A DNA stretch of 64,000 nucleotides from CAXMST01 sp963712765 (GCA_963712765.1 CAVQIX010000001.1:186001-250000); one strand, 5' to 3'. Shown: positions 16,978 through 27,880, counted from the first letter of the stretch. A program made the numbers and translations. The notes: generated by a model from the letters alone, not told the origin.

Positions 16978-17799
16978 CTACAGGTAGCTGCGGGCCGCGC
17001 GCTCGGCGGAGGCTCCGTAGCTCCCACCGAACAGGACGGCGTGGACGAGCAGCGGCTGCAGTTGCCAGAGGGCGACCCGCTCAGCGTGCCCACCGGACAG
17101 GGGCGCGTCCTCCTCGTACGCCGCGAACACGGCATCCGCGCGGGGACTGCCGAACAGCCGCAGCATCGCCAGGTCCATCTCGCGGTGCCCGCCGTGAGCA
17201 GAGGGATCGATCAGCCAGGCGCGGCCCCGGCGGTCAGCGTGGACGTTGCCCGACCACAGGTCGCCGTGCAGGCGGGCCGGGGGCTCCGGCGGTCCGGCCA
17301 ACTCCTTGATCTTCGTCGCCACGGCCTCGATCGCCCTGAGCCCCCCGATCCCGAGCGCACCTCCATCGACCGCCATCCGCGCCAGCGGCAACAGGCGCTG
17401 GCCGGCGTAGAACTCGGCCCAGGTCGTGCCCGGTGCGGTCGGGAGCGCGAGCGAGCCGATCCGCTGGCTGTCGCGACCCCCGGGCAGCCAGCCGTGCTCG
17501 GGCGCGCCGAGGCGGTGCAACCGCGCCAGACCGCGACCGAGCTGCTCCGCTCCGTCCTCGTCGATGCGCCCGGGCTCGACCCACTCCAGGGCCAGGAACG
17601 CCGGCTCCGAGCCGATCGCGAGCACCTCGGGCACCCGCACCTCCCCCTCGCCAAGCCAGCGCAGGCCGTCGGCTTCGGCCTCGTACTCATCAGCCTCCGC
17701 GCCAGAGCGGGTCTTGACGAAGGCGGAGCGCCGATCGTCGGTCTCGGCCAGGAACCCCTGGTTGATGTCGCCGCCGCCGACCGTCCTCAGCACCCTCAC
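16978..17799 (-). CDS. Fructosamine kinase family protein
   Basis: The protein belongs to the fructosamine-3-kinase/ketosamine kinase family, which repairs glycated proteins by phosphorylating Amadori adducts. Visible motifs are TVGGGDINQGFLAE, LALEWVEPGR, LHGDLWSGNVHAD (kinase HGDxxxxN) and LIDPSAHGGHREMDLAM (metal Asp). GTG 17799 is the first standard start and gives 273 residues. The frame is open further upstream, and LSDRLREALAAALGSRV looks like the usual N-terminal helix of the family. A CTG at 17847 overlaps the TGA of the upstream gene, so a coupled CTG start is possible. It lies in a minus-strand run with the SRPBCC and phosphatase genes. Confidence 0.85.
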   Translation of the reverse strand: MRVLRTVGGGDINQGFLAETDDRRSAFVKTRSGAEADEYEAEADGLRWLGEGEVRVPEVLAIGSEPAFLALEWVEPGRIDEDGAEQLGRGLARLHRLGAPEHGWLPGGRDSQRIGSLALPTAPGTTWAEFYAGQRLLPLARMAVDGGALGIGGLRAIEAVATKIKELAGPPEPPARLHGDLWSGNVHADRRGRAWLIDPSAHGGHREMDLAMLRLFGSPRADAVFAAYEEDAPLSGGHAERVALWQLQPLLVHAVLFGGSYGASAERAARSYL

Positions 17800-17843
17800 C
17801 CGCGAACCAAGCGCGGCTGCGAGCGCCTCTCGGAGACGGTCGC

Positions 17844-18278
17844 TCAGCGCGCTCGCTTCTCGGCTTCGCTCGCGATGCCGGAGGCGATGCCCTCGACGAT
17901 GCTCCGCATCAGCGCGATCAGGGCGAAGCCGACAACAGGGATCCTCGGCGTCGTCTCGAGCACGTAGCTCATCCGCGTCCCCTCACCGGCGGGCTCGAGC
18001 TCGATCGTGCCGACGTGATCCCTGACCGGCGCCCCCGAGAGCATCCGGTAGGCGAATCGCCGCGGTGGTTCGAAAGCGATGATCTCCTCGCGCACCGGGG
18101 GCCCGACCAGATGCATGACGCGGATCGCTCCGACGCCGTTCGGAGGCGGATCACCCTCGCGCTCGAGCTCGATCTTGCGGAAGCGGGTGAACTCGGACAT
18201 GCCGCGGAGATCGGCGACCACCTCCCAGACCGTCTCAGGAGGGGCGGCGACAGTGCGGGAGAAGTCAAGCGTGGCCAT
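17844..18278 (-). CDS. SRPBCC/START-like lipid-binding protein
   Basis: The 144-residue protein opens with LDFSRTVAAPPETVWEVVADLRGMSEF and continues with GAIRVMHLVGPPVREEIIAFEPPRRFAYRMLSG, the pattern of the polyketide cyclase/SRPBCC fold, which forms a deep cavity for a hydrophobic ligand. The C-terminal helix (MRSIVEGIASGIASEAEKRAR) closes such a cavity. The ligand is unknown. The -10 hexamer TATGAT lies 8 bases before ATG 18278 and overlaps the stop of the upstream phosphatase gene, so this gene probably has its own promoter. Its TGA overlaps a possible CTG start of the fructosamine kinase gene. Confidence 0.8.
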   Translation of the reverse strand: MATLDFSRTVAAPPETVWEVVADLRGMSEFTRFRKIELEREGDPPPNGVGAIRVMHLVGPPVREEIIAFEPPRRFAYRMLSGAPVRDHVGTIELEPAGEGTRMSYVLETTPRIPVVGFALIALMRSIVEGIASGIASEAEKRAR

Positions 18279-18286
18279 CGAGGGCG

Positions 18287-18292
18287 ATCATA
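18287..18292 (-). promoter_or_regulatory. -10 element TATGAT overlapping upstream stop codon
   Basis: TATGAT (minus strand) contains the TGA that ends the LMW phosphatase gene. It lies 8 bases before the SRPBCC start at 18278. Confidence 0.6.
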
Positions 18293-18788
18293 TGTGCTCT
18301 TCGCGGATGTGTTGCAGCAGCCCGGCGCAGGCGCTGTGGACCAGGTCGAGCACCTGCTCGAAGCCATCGCTGCCGCCGAAGTAGGGATCGGGCACCGCGA
18401 GCTCGCCCGCCTCGACGGCGGCGGCGTCGAACTCCCGCAGCAGGGAGAGCTTCGGCTGATGCTCGGTGGCGGCCATCCGCCGCAACTCGGCGAGGTTGTC
18501 GTGATCCATCGCGATCACGAGGTCGAACTCCTCGAGGTCGGCCCGGCGGACCTGGCGCGCCTCGCCCGCGAGCTCGATGCCGCGGTCCGCCGCCGCCGCC
18601 GTGGCGCGATGGTCCGGTGGGTCCCCGAGATGCCAGTCGCCTGTCCCCGCGCTCTCGATCGCGACCGCCTCCTCGAGGCCCTCCTCGGCGATCAACGCCC
18701 TCATCACGCCCTCGGCGGTGGGGGAGCGACAGATGTTGCCGAGGCAGACGAAGAGGACCCGCACCTCGGCCGACCGGCCGTCAGCCAT
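18288..18788 (-). CDS. Low-molecular-weight protein-tyrosine phosphatase
   Basis: The 166-residue phosphatase has the P-loop VCLGNICRSP with nucleophile Cys15 and Arg21 (C-x5-R) near the N-terminus, and the general-acid loop VPDPYFGG, which together define the LMW-PTP family. Substrates may include phosphotyrosine on surface-glycan regulators; arsenate reductases share the fold, but the DPYF loop favours a phosphatase. The start at 18788 overlaps the stop of the upstream fusion gene by 8 bases, implying one transcript. Clustering with acyl-activating and sugar-repair genes gives no clear pathway. Confidence 0.9.
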   Translation of the reverse strand: MADGRSAEVRVLFVCLGNICRSPTAEGVMRALIAEEGLEEAVAIESAGTGDWHLGDPPDHRATAAAADRGIELAGEARQVRRADLEEFDLVIAMDHDNLAELRRMAATEHQPKLSLLREFDAAAVEAGELAVPDPYFGGSDGFEQVLDLVHSACAGLLQHIREEHI

Positions 18789-21732
18789 CGCCCGCGAGGC
18801 GGGCTCGAGCCGCCTTGGTGAGTGCCCGGTACCCGCGCTCGTGCTCGTTCCAGTACCACGCCCGGGCGGGACGCGAGGCAGGCGGCAGGCCGGCCTCGGC
18901 GAGGGCGTCGGTCCGGATCCTCGACCAGGTCGTGATCGGCATCTCCTCGATCACATGGACCAGATCGGGCCTCCCCTCGTCCCCCAGCAGCCCGAGGACG
19001 CGGTCGAGGTCGCCGGCGGTCACCCGAGAACCTTCGCGCAGGGTCACAGCCGCTACCGGGATCTCCGAGGTGCCGTCAACGCGCTCGACGCCGTAGGCCT
19101 GGGCCAGCCGGACGCAATCGAGGTCGGAGAGAGCGTCCTGGATCGGCCCCGCCGGGACCACGCCGCCGGCCGTCTGGACCACGGCCCCCGCGTGGTCGAC
19201 GAGCCAGTAGTCGCCCTCGACGTCCCGGCGGAAGAGGTCGCCGGTCTGCAACCAGGCGTCCCCCGCCTCGAAGACGCCACGGAGCGTCCCGGCGCCCGAG
19301 GCGGCGGCGGCGGCGAGCTGGACCCGGGCCAGCAGCATCCCGGCCTCTCGGCTTCCGCTCTCCGAGACGAACCCGTCCTCCTGCTCGATCAGGCGCCCGG
19401 CCTCCGGGTCGTAGCCGGCGATCCTGACCTCTGCGCTACCGGGAAGCGGCACGCCCTTGCAGCCGGCCTTCTCGCCGGTCAGGTTGACGAGGACGGCGTC
19501 GCCCTCGGTCGAGGCGTAGAACTCGAGCACGCGGGCGGGGGCGAAACGCTCGCCGACGCGCTTCCAGGTCGAGCGCGGCATCCCCGATCCGATGAACAGC
19601 CGCACCGGGTGGTGCCTCTCGCCCGGATGCGGCGGGGCCTCGACGATCTCGTCCATCATCGTCCAGGTGTAGGAGACGATCGTCGCACCGTAGCGGCGGA
19701 TCTCGTCCCAGAAGTTCTCCGGTCCGAGATCCTCGGCGACCGCCAGCCTCGAACCGCCCGCAATCGCGCCGCCGATCGTCATCAGGAGAGCCGAGGGGTG
19801 GTAAACGGGGGTGGCGCTGTAGACGGTGTCGCGCGCATCGAGCGCTGCCGAAGAGGCCGTGCCGAAGGCCGACAGTGCCCAGCGCCCGTTGCTGATCCGG
19901 TTAGCGCGTGTGCGCTCGCCGCTACCGGTGAAGAGAATGAAGGCGAGATCGCCCGCCCGCCCGGGGTTCGGGCGGTACCAGGCCGGCGATACCACCGCGT
20001 CGGGATCGATCCGTTCCATGTCGATGAGGCCGGCGGCGAGCTCACGCGGGCCCCCACCGCCGCCGAGGACGAAGATCTTGCGCCCGGTCTCGCTCGCCAC
20101 CCGCTCGCCGTTCTGGGGGTCGCAGATGATCCGTCCAACCTTGCCGAGCTCGGCCTCGTGCGCATGGTCGCCGTCGGGGCGCATCAGCACCGCGACCGCC
20201 CCCAATCTGTTCAACGACACGACCGCGGTCAGAGCGCTGGGGCGCGTCTGCATGAGGACGCCGACATGCTCGCCCTGCCGAATCCCGATCTCGAGCAGGC
20301 CACGGACGACGTTGTCGATCCGCTCGTTGACGGCTGCGCGGGTGTGGCCGCGATCCTCGAACAGCAGGGCCACCTCCTCGGGCGAGGACTTCGCCTGCTC
20401 GTCGACGAGCAGCCCGAAGGAGATCCGCGTCCCGGGGCCGATCCGTCCGAGGCGGTTGAGGCGGCCGAACTCGCCGCTGCCGTCACCGATCAGGTCGAAC
20501 ATGGTCCTGCTCGCTGCCGTCGCGGCCCCGGCGAGCGCTCGGGCGGCGCCGAACCCGGCCCCGGCGGCGAGCTCGACCCCGGTCCCGATCCGATCCCCGA
20601 GCCCCGGTTGCTCCGCTTCGGTGGGCTCGACCTCCCGCGCCGGCTCGATCCCCTGCGGCGGACGACCGGTCGAGTCCTGCGAGCGGGCCCAACGGGCGAC
20701 GGTCGGCCAGGTGGTCTCGACCGAGGTCGAGCCGACAACCAGCCCGAAGTGGCCGGCCTGCAGCGCCACCTCGTAGATCTCGGAGCGCGGCGCCGCGCGT
20801 CTCACGGCTCGCACCGTGCGCGCGGGCGCGATGTCATCGGTCTCGCCGACGAACGCGAGCACCGGGCACTGCATGTCGGCCAGCGTCACAAGCCGGTTCT
20901 CGATCACGAAGCCGCCCGAGACCATGCGGTTGTGGACGCCGAACTGCTTGACGACCTCGGCCAGGGCCGGGCCGGGCCAGGCGACCCAGCCGTCCGTCTC
21001 GAGGAACTGACGCTGGCGCTCCCTCGGCAGCAGCGCCTCGCGGTCGTGGAGCTGGCGGATGAACTGCAGGCGCTGCCGCAACGACTTGGCGGGGTCCATG
21101 AGCCGGAACCCGGTCCGGCTGGCCCAGGCCGGGAGCGCGGTCCGGGCGAGGACGTTGTCGGCGAGGAAAGCGGCGCCGCGGGTGAGCAGCTCCTCTGGCA
21201 TCCCGAAGGTCAGCGTCCCGCGGGTATCGACCGGGCTGCCGAAGACGATCACGCTCGCGATCGATTCGCTGCGCCGGTAGGCGGCGGCCTGGTAACAGAA
21301 CATCCCGCCCTGGGAGTAGCCGCCGATGTGGACGTCGCGGCCCGCCTCCTCGGCGATCAGGGTGATCGCCTCCGAGACGGCGAGAACGTGGTCGGTGAGG
21401 CTGCGCTCGAGCCCGCCCTCCTCCTTCTCGGGCGCCCCGAAGTCGATCACCCAGGGCTCGACCCCGTGCTCGTGCAGGATGGTGACGGCGCTGCTGGCCG
21501 GCGAGACGTCGTAGATCTCGGCGGCGAGCATCATCGGCGGGATCAGGAGCACCGCAGGGACGTCCGCACGCGGGCCGGAAGACGGGTAGTAGCGCCGCAG
21601 GCGGAAGATCTGGCGGTCGGCGAGGACGTCGTAGGGCGAAGGCTCCTCGCCGGTCTGCAGGCCGCCGAAGCGTGCAACCTCGAGCGCGTTCTGCGCCGCG
21701 GCGCCGATTCTGCCCGCAGGCGCGCTGATCAT
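18781..21732 (-). CDS. PhaC-like alpha/beta hydrolase fused to AMP-forming ligase domain
   Basis: This 983-residue protein joins two domains. Residues about 1-360 resemble polyhydroxyalkanoate synthase and related acyltransferases: AVLLIPPMMLAAEIYD, IGGYSQGGMFCYQAA (nucleophile Ser in GYSQGG), FVGETDDIAP and ALQAGHFGLVVGS. Residues about 440-983 resemble acyl-CoA synthetases: EFYASTEGDAVLVN (A5) and WLQTGDLFRRDVEGDYWLVD (A7). The A3 phosphate loop is degraded (LFTGSGERTRANR instead of a TSGTTG type) and the A10 Lys is not evident (MPITTWSRIRTDAL). The ligase may therefore be altered or inactive. ATG 21732 is used; GTG 21750 is an alternative. A lipid or polyester role is inferred only. Confidence 0.8.
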   Translation of the reverse strand: MISAPAGRIGAAAQNALEVARFGGLQTGEEPSPYDVLADRQIFRLRRYYPSSGPRADVPAVLLIPPMMLAAEIYDVSPASSAVTILHEHGVEPWVIDFGAPEKEEGGLERSLTDHVLAVSEAITLIAEEAGRDVHIGGYSQGGMFCYQAAAYRRSESIASVIVFGSPVDTRGTLTFGMPEELLTRGAAFLADNVLARTALPAWASRTGFRLMDPAKSLRQRLQFIRQLHDREALLPRERQRQFLETDGWVAWPGPALAEVVKQFGVHNRMVSGGFVIENRLVTLADMQCPVLAFVGETDDIAPARTVRAVRRAAPRSEIYEVALQAGHFGLVVGSTSVETTWPTVARWARSQDSTGRPPQGIEPAREVEPTEAEQPGLGDRIGTGVELAAGAGFGAARALAGAATAASRTMFDLIGDGSGEFGRLNRLGRIGPGTRISFGLLVDEQAKSSPEEVALLFEDRGHTRAAVNERIDNVVRGLLEIGIRQGEHVGVLMQTRPSALTAVVSLNRLGAVAVLMRPDGDHAHEAELGKVGRIICDPQNGERVASETGRKIFVLGGGGGPRELAAGLIDMERIDPDAVVSPAWYRPNPGRAGDLAFILFTGSGERTRANRISNGRWALSAFGTASSAALDARDTVYSATPVYHPSALLMTIGGAIAGGSRLAVAEDLGPENFWDEIRRYGATIVSYTWTMMDEIVEAPPHPGERHHPVRLFIGSGMPRSTWKRVGERFAPARVLEFYASTEGDAVLVNLTGEKAGCKGVPLPGSAEVRIAGYDPEAGRLIEQEDGFVSESGSREAGMLLARVQLAAAAASGAGTLRGVFEAGDAWLQTGDLFRRDVEGDYWLVDHAGAVVQTAGGVVPAGPIQDALSDLDCVRLAQAYGVERVDGTSEIPVAAVTLREGSRVTAGDLDRVLGLLGDEGRPDLVHVIEEMPITTWSRIRTDALAEAGLPPASRPARAWYWNEHERGYRALTKAARARLAGDG

Positions 21733-21871
21733 CTCCGGTAACAGCCCCACGGACCGGACTCTAGTAGGCGGGTCCACAGGTTCCGCCGGTGGGAACCGGC
21801 CTGCAGAGCGGCCCCGAAGGACGGGAGCGACCGCAACCTGATCCCTACCATCGGGTTCCGGGAAGAGAGCC

Positions 21872-22972
21872 ATGCACGTACGCCTGCGAACAGGACTTGC
21901 GGTCCTCGCGATCGCATTGGGGGCCCTCGCCTCCGCCACGGCCCCTGCGCTGGGAGGTAACCGGGCCCTGCTCCCGCCGAAGAACAAGATCTACGCCGGG
22001 GTCAGCGACACCGGTTCGAAGCAGGCCTACTTCGACTTCACCGAAGCCGTCCGCCGCCACGTCCCGGTGCTGCAGGCCTTCGAGCCCTGGGGCGGCCCGC
22101 TGAAGGAAGCGCGACAGCGCTGGAACCGGACCGAGACCCGCGGGATGCTCAGCCTCTCGACCTCCCCCTGTTACGAGTGCAAGGAGGTGATCAGCCCCGG
22201 GCAGATCAAGAGCGGCCGCGGGGACGGCTACCTGATCAGGCTGAACCAGTTCCTGACCGAATGGGACCGGCCGGTCTACATCCGCCTGATGGCGGAGATG
22301 AACGGCCACTGGAACCCCTACGCGGCGTTCAACGAGGACGGCAGCTCCAGGGGCCGCGATCACAAGACATTCCAGTTCCGCAAGGCCTGGCGGCGGGTGG
22401 TGATCATCGTCCGCGGCGGCCCACGCCGGAAGATCAACCGCAAGCTGGTGCGACTCGGGCTCCCGAAGCTGAAGCGCGGCGACAACAGCAAGTCCCCCAG
22501 GCGCCTGCGCCGGCCCGATGTCGCCTTCCTCTGGGTGCCGCAGACGCACGGCTCACCGCGGATCAGGCGCAACCGGCCCGCCGCCTACTGGCCCGGTGGC
22601 CGCTACGTCGATTGGATCGGAGCCGACATCTACGGCAAGTACCCGAACTTCGAGGGGCTCGACCGCCTGTACAACGCCCGGAGGAAGTTCCCGTTCATGA
22701 TCGGCGAGTGGTCGCCGTGGGACTACGACAACCCGGGGTTCGTCAACGCACTACACGAGTGGGTCGAATCGCACAAGCGGGCGAAGATGCTGATCTACTA
22801 CCAGGGCTTCGGCGACCCGAACCCGTTCCAGATCCAAAAGTACCCCAAGAGCCGCGCCGCTCTACGGGGACAGATGGACAACAGGCGCTACAAGCGCTAC
22901 GCACCCAAGTCCGAGCGGCCCGGTCGCGGCGGCAACGAGACCGCGCCCAACGGCGGCATCAGCCCAGGCTGA
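21872..22972 (+). CDS. Secreted GH26-like endo-glycosidase
   Basis: The 366-residue exported protein has a signal peptide (1-28). VYIRLMAEMNGHWNPY places a candidate acid/base Glu142, and FPFMIGEWSPWDY a candidate nucleophile Glu279. Both sit in the positions used by GH26 mannanases and related clan GH-A enzymes. KIYAGVSDTGSKQ and YVDWIGADIYGKYP are further TIM-barrel strands. A basic insertion (about 184-215) is unusual. ATG 21872 follows GGGAAGAGAG. The substrate is not known; GH26 members act on mannans or beta-1,3-1,4 glucans. It is divergent from the large fusion gene. Confidence 0.8.
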   Translation: MHVRLRTGLAVLAIALGALASATAPALGGNRALLPPKNKIYAGVSDTGSKQAYFDFTEAVRRHVPVLQAFEPWGGPLKEARQRWNRTETRGMLSLSTSPCYECKEVISPGQIKSGRGDGYLIRLNQFLTEWDRPVYIRLMAEMNGHWNPYAAFNEDGSSRGRDHKTFQFRKAWRRVVIIVRGGPRRKINRKLVRLGLPKLKRGDNSKSPRRLRRPDVAFLWVPQTHGSPRIRRNRPAAYWPGGRYVDWIGADIYGKYPNFEGLDRLYNARRKFPFMIGEWSPWDYDNPGFVNALHEWVESHKRAKMLIYYQGFGDPNPFQIQKYPKSRAALRGQMDNRRYKRYAPKSERPGRGGNETAPNGGISPG

Positions 22973-22993
22973 GCGGGCGGGCCCGAGCGGAGC

Positions 22994-23989
22994 TCAGGCC
23001 TGCTCCCAGAGAGTTCTCTCGCCCTCCGCCTCGCGGCGGGCGCGCCCCTCGATCTCGAGGTGGTCGAGATACGCGAGCGCCAGCTGCAGTCCCCAGGCCG
23101 CGGTGGCGGGACTGAAGAAGTCGCCGAGCAGGTCCTCGACCGTTTCGAAGGCCGGCTTGGGGCCGGTGGCGAGCGATTCGTGCACGCGCTCGGTCTGGAC
23201 GCCGGCCAGCCGGCGATTGGCGTCGATCTTCGCCCCGACGTCGCGGAAAGGTCTTCCGTGACCGGCCAGGCAGAGACCGGTGTCGAGCTCCTCGACCCGG
23301 TCGAGCGAGCCGAGGAACTCGCCGACGGGATCGGGAGAATGCCCGTGGTCATAGAAGATCGATACCCGGCCGAGAAGATGATCTCCGGAGATCATCAGCC
23401 GGCGCTCGGGCTGGTGCAGGACCACGTGGGACGGCGCATGGCCCGGGGCCTCGTGGACCTGCCAGGTGCCGGCGTCAGTCTCGATCTCGACCCCGGGCAG
23501 CAGGTCGCGTGCCGGCTCGACGATCCGGTCGATCAGTGGATCCTCCCCGCGCCGCTCCTCGTAGCGCTCGAGCGCCTTGGCCGGAACCCCGCTCTGTCGT
23601 GCGACCTCTATCCGCCGCTCCCAGCCCTGATCGGGATCCTCGACCATCGCGCGGATGTGCTCCCAGGCCGGGTGGATCCACAGCTCGCACCCGGCCGTGT
23701 CAACGACCGTCCCGGCGGCGCCGTAGTGGTCGGTGTGGGCATGGGTGCAGACGAGAAGCCGGACGTCTGAGAGGCTGTAGCCGACCGCCCGCAGGCCGAT
23801 CTCGAGCTGACCCTCCCCCTGCTTGCCGCCAATGCCGGTGTCGAAGAGGACGAGACCGTCGCCGGCCGCGAGCGCCCAGGCGTTGACATGAGGGACGCCC
23901 GGCCACGGGCACGGCAGGCGAATTCGCCAGATGCCCGGAAGGACCCTGTCGGTTCGGGCGATCTCCGGCCGCTGTTTGGAGCCGCTCAT
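22994..23989 (-). CDS. MBL-fold metallo-hydrolase
   Basis: The 331-residue enzyme shows LLVCTHAHTDHYGAAG (HxHxDH), HEAPGHAPSHVVLH, RLMISGDHLLG and CLAGHGRPF, a complete two-metal MBL site. The C-terminal third (from DVGAKIDANRR) is helical, with an ETVEDLLGDFF segment, as in the RNase J-unrelated MBL family that includes YqgX/LACTB2-like hydrolases. The substrate is unknown; a thioesterase or lactonase role is possible. It converges with the GH26-like gene (21-base gap) and shares little similarity with the two other MBL proteins in this window apart from the metal site. Confidence 0.82.
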   Translation of the reverse strand: MSGSKQRPEIARTDRVLPGIWRIRLPCPWPGVPHVNAWALAAGDGLVLFDTGIGGKQGEGQLEIGLRAVGYSLSDVRLLVCTHAHTDHYGAAGTVVDTAGCELWIHPAWEHIRAMVEDPDQGWERRIEVARQSGVPAKALERYEERRGEDPLIDRIVEPARDLLPGVEIETDAGTWQVHEAPGHAPSHVVLHQPERRLMISGDHLLGRVSIFYDHGHSPDPVGEFLGSLDRVEELDTGLCLAGHGRPFRDVGAKIDANRRLAGVQTERVHESLATGPKPAFETVEDLLGDFFSPATAAWGLQLALAYLDHLEIEGRARREAEGERTLWEQA

Positions 23990-24059
23990 CCGCGCATCGT
24001 CTCAGGCGAACCTGGTGTGTTGTGTGAGCCTGCACCCAGGGGCCGATTCCGGCCCGTGG

Positions 24060-24311
24060 CTACCTGCGGCCGGGCGCGAAGAACGCGACCACCAGCGCCG
24101 CGCAGCCGATCGCGATCGCGATCGAGACCCAGTCCTCACCCGGGTCGACCAGATAGCGGGTGAGGAGCCCACCGAGCAGCGAGCCCGCAATGCCCGCAAA
24201 GGCGGTCGGCATCAGGCCCATTCCGCTCGTACCGGGGATGATCAGACGGGCCAGAGCCCCGATCAGCAGACCGGCGACGAAGAGCCAGATGAGGAGGAAG
24301 ATGAGATCCAT
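24060..24311 (-). CDS. GlsB/YeaQ/YmgE-family small membrane protein
   Basis: The 83-residue protein has three hydrophobic segments and the family pattern GALARLIIPGTSGMGLMPTAFAGIAGSLLGG, matching the transglycosylase-associated/GlsB family of stress-linked membrane proteins. The biochemical role in this family is not established. A TACGCT hexamer lies 7 bases before ATG 24311, although the same bases could act as a GAGGAAG ribosome-binding site. Confidence 0.85.
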   Translation of the reverse strand: MDLIFLLIWLFVAGLLIGALARLIIPGTSGMGLMPTAFAGIAGSLLGGLLTRYLVDPGEDWVSIAIAIGCAALVVAFFAPGRR

Positions 24312-24318
24312 CTTCCTC

Positions 24319-24324
24319 AGCGTA
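24319..24324 (-). promoter_or_regulatory. -10 element TACGCT for the GlsB-like gene
   Basis: TACGCT on the minus strand is 7 bases before ATG 24311. The intervening GAGGAAG is also a possible ribosome-binding site, so the leaderless reading is not certain. Confidence 0.4.
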
Positions 24325-24357
24325 CCCGCGTGGCAGCGCGCGGAAACCGGGCGATTC

Positions 24358-25407
24358 CTAGGGCAGGGTGCGCGCCTGCTCCCAGGTGATTAGCCGGCCG
24401 GTGTCGTCGTCGATCAGCTTAAAGCGGCTGCAGCGCAGGCTCTCCCCCATCGTCAGCTCGGGGACGCTGTCGAAGACCTCGAGGTTGTCGTGGGCGGCCT
24501 GCAGGTTGTAGTTCGGCACCCGGGAGCTGAGGTGATGGACGTGGTGGAGGCCGATGCTGCCGGTGAAGAACTGCAGGACCTTCGGCAACTTCAGATGCGA
24601 GCTGCCCTGCAGCGCGGAGGCCGCGTAGCTCCACTCCTCGGAGCTCTCCCAGTAGACGTCCTCGAACTGGTGCTGGACGAAGAACAGCCAGACGCCCGCG
24701 GAACCGGCGATCATCACCATCGGGATCTGGATCAGCAGGTACGCCTGCCAGCCGATCAGCAGGCAGACGGCCGTGACCGTCAACGCAACGGCGAGGTTGG
24801 TGAGCCAGACGCTGTTGCGGAGGGCTTTGTTCGAGGTCTTCGGCGGGATCCGGGGCTGGACGACGAGCGACCAGATCGGACCCAGGCCGAACATCACCAA
24901 GGGGTTGCGGAAGGCACGGTAGATCAGCTGGTCCTTGGTCGAGGCGGCTCGGAACTCGCTCACCGTCATCGTCATCACATCACCGGTTCCGCGGCGATCT
25001 AGGTCGCCGGCGGAGCCGTGATGGACGGCGTGCGAATGGCGCCAATTCGCGAACGGGTGCAGGACCAGCAGCCCGCAGAAGCGGCCGAACCAGAGGTTGG
25101 CTTTCCGTGAGCGGAAGAGCGAGCCATGGGTGCAGTCGTGGAAGAGGATGAAGGTCCGCAGCAGAAACCCGGCGGCGGGGATGCTGATCAACAGGGTGAG
25201 CAGGTAGGAGACGTCGAGGGAGAGATACATGACGGGCCAGAGCGCCAGGTAGGCGACGGGGCCGGTGAGAATGTCGAGAGCTGTCCGCGCCGGACTCGGT
25301 TGCGCGAAGGGGGCGAGAGCCTCGCGCCAGAGGGGGTCGGCCTGCTGCTCTGAGGAGGCAGCGTCGCCAGGGTCGATTTCAGCTGTAGCCGTGTTAGCCG
25401 TGGTCAA
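24358..25407 (-). CDS. Membrane fatty acid desaturase
   Basis: The 349-residue di-iron desaturase has three histidine boxes: HDCTHGSLF, HSHAVHHGS and GLHHVHHLS. Paired membrane segments lie between them (AYLALWPVMYLSLDVSYLLTLL, VALTVTAVCLLIGWQAYLLIQ). It introduces double bonds into acyl chains of lipids, likely to adjust membrane fluidity; the regiospecificity is not readable. The start is TTG 25407, supported by GGAG 8 bases upstream. It is divergent from glutamine synthetase III, and a direct repeat lies in its upstream region. Confidence 0.92.
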   Translation of the reverse strand: MTTANTATAEIDPGDAASSEQQADPLWREALAPFAQPSPARTALDILTGPVAYLALWPVMYLSLDVSYLLTLLISIPAAGFLLRTFILFHDCTHGSLFRSRKANLWFGRFCGLLVLHPFANWRHSHAVHHGSAGDLDRRGTGDVMTMTVSEFRAASTKDQLIYRAFRNPLVMFGLGPIWSLVVQPRIPPKTSNKALRNSVWLTNLAVALTVTAVCLLIGWQAYLLIQIPMVMIAGSAGVWLFFVQHQFEDVYWESSEEWSYAASALQGSSHLKLPKVLQFFTGSIGLHHVHHLSSRVPNYNLQAAHDNLEVFDSVPELTMGESLRCSRFKLIDDDTGRLITWEQARTLP

Positions 25408-25432
25408 GGGAATCTCCGGGTCCGAATCAGCC

Positions 25433-25497
25433 CCTGGTCACCCGGAGGTCCTGGAGCCAGTCCCTCCTGGTCCTACCCGGAGGTCCTGGCGTCAGTC
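25433..25497. repeat. Two-copy direct repeat upstream of the desaturase
   Basis: Copy 1 (25433-25462) and copy 2 (25466-25497) share CCTGGTC, then ACCCGGAGGTCCTGG, then CAGTC. The 15-base core repeats with a 35-base period. It lies 26-90 bases upstream of the desaturase TTG start, where an operator would be expected. The rest of the 296-base divergent region to 25703 shows no gene, only the AGAGGAG ribosome-binding site of the synthetase gene at its end. Confidence 0.6.
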
Positions 25498-25703
25498 TAG
25501 ACACTCCTGCCGGTGGGATTCGGCATCGTCGCCACGTTCATCGCAGCGGAGCAACGTCGCCGCCGATCTTTGTACGCGTGGACAACACGCCCAACCGCAG
25601 GGCTTCTAAGGTGTCAGCCCACAGCTTGAACCAGACCGCGACGCGACGGGTCCACCGGGCCCGCGCGCTTTGCCGTAAACAGACAAGAGGAGTCGATTTC
25701 CGC

Positions 25704-27848
<2,145 letters not shown>

Positions 27849-27880
27849 GCGCGGCGCCCGCAAGGCGGACACGCTGAGCC

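Noticed and set aside
18577..21741. 1054-residue plus-strand open frame opposite the hydrolase/ligase fusion
   Set aside because: The composition is Arg/Gly/Pro-rich without domains, while the minus strand holds clear alpha/beta-hydrolase and ligase motifs.
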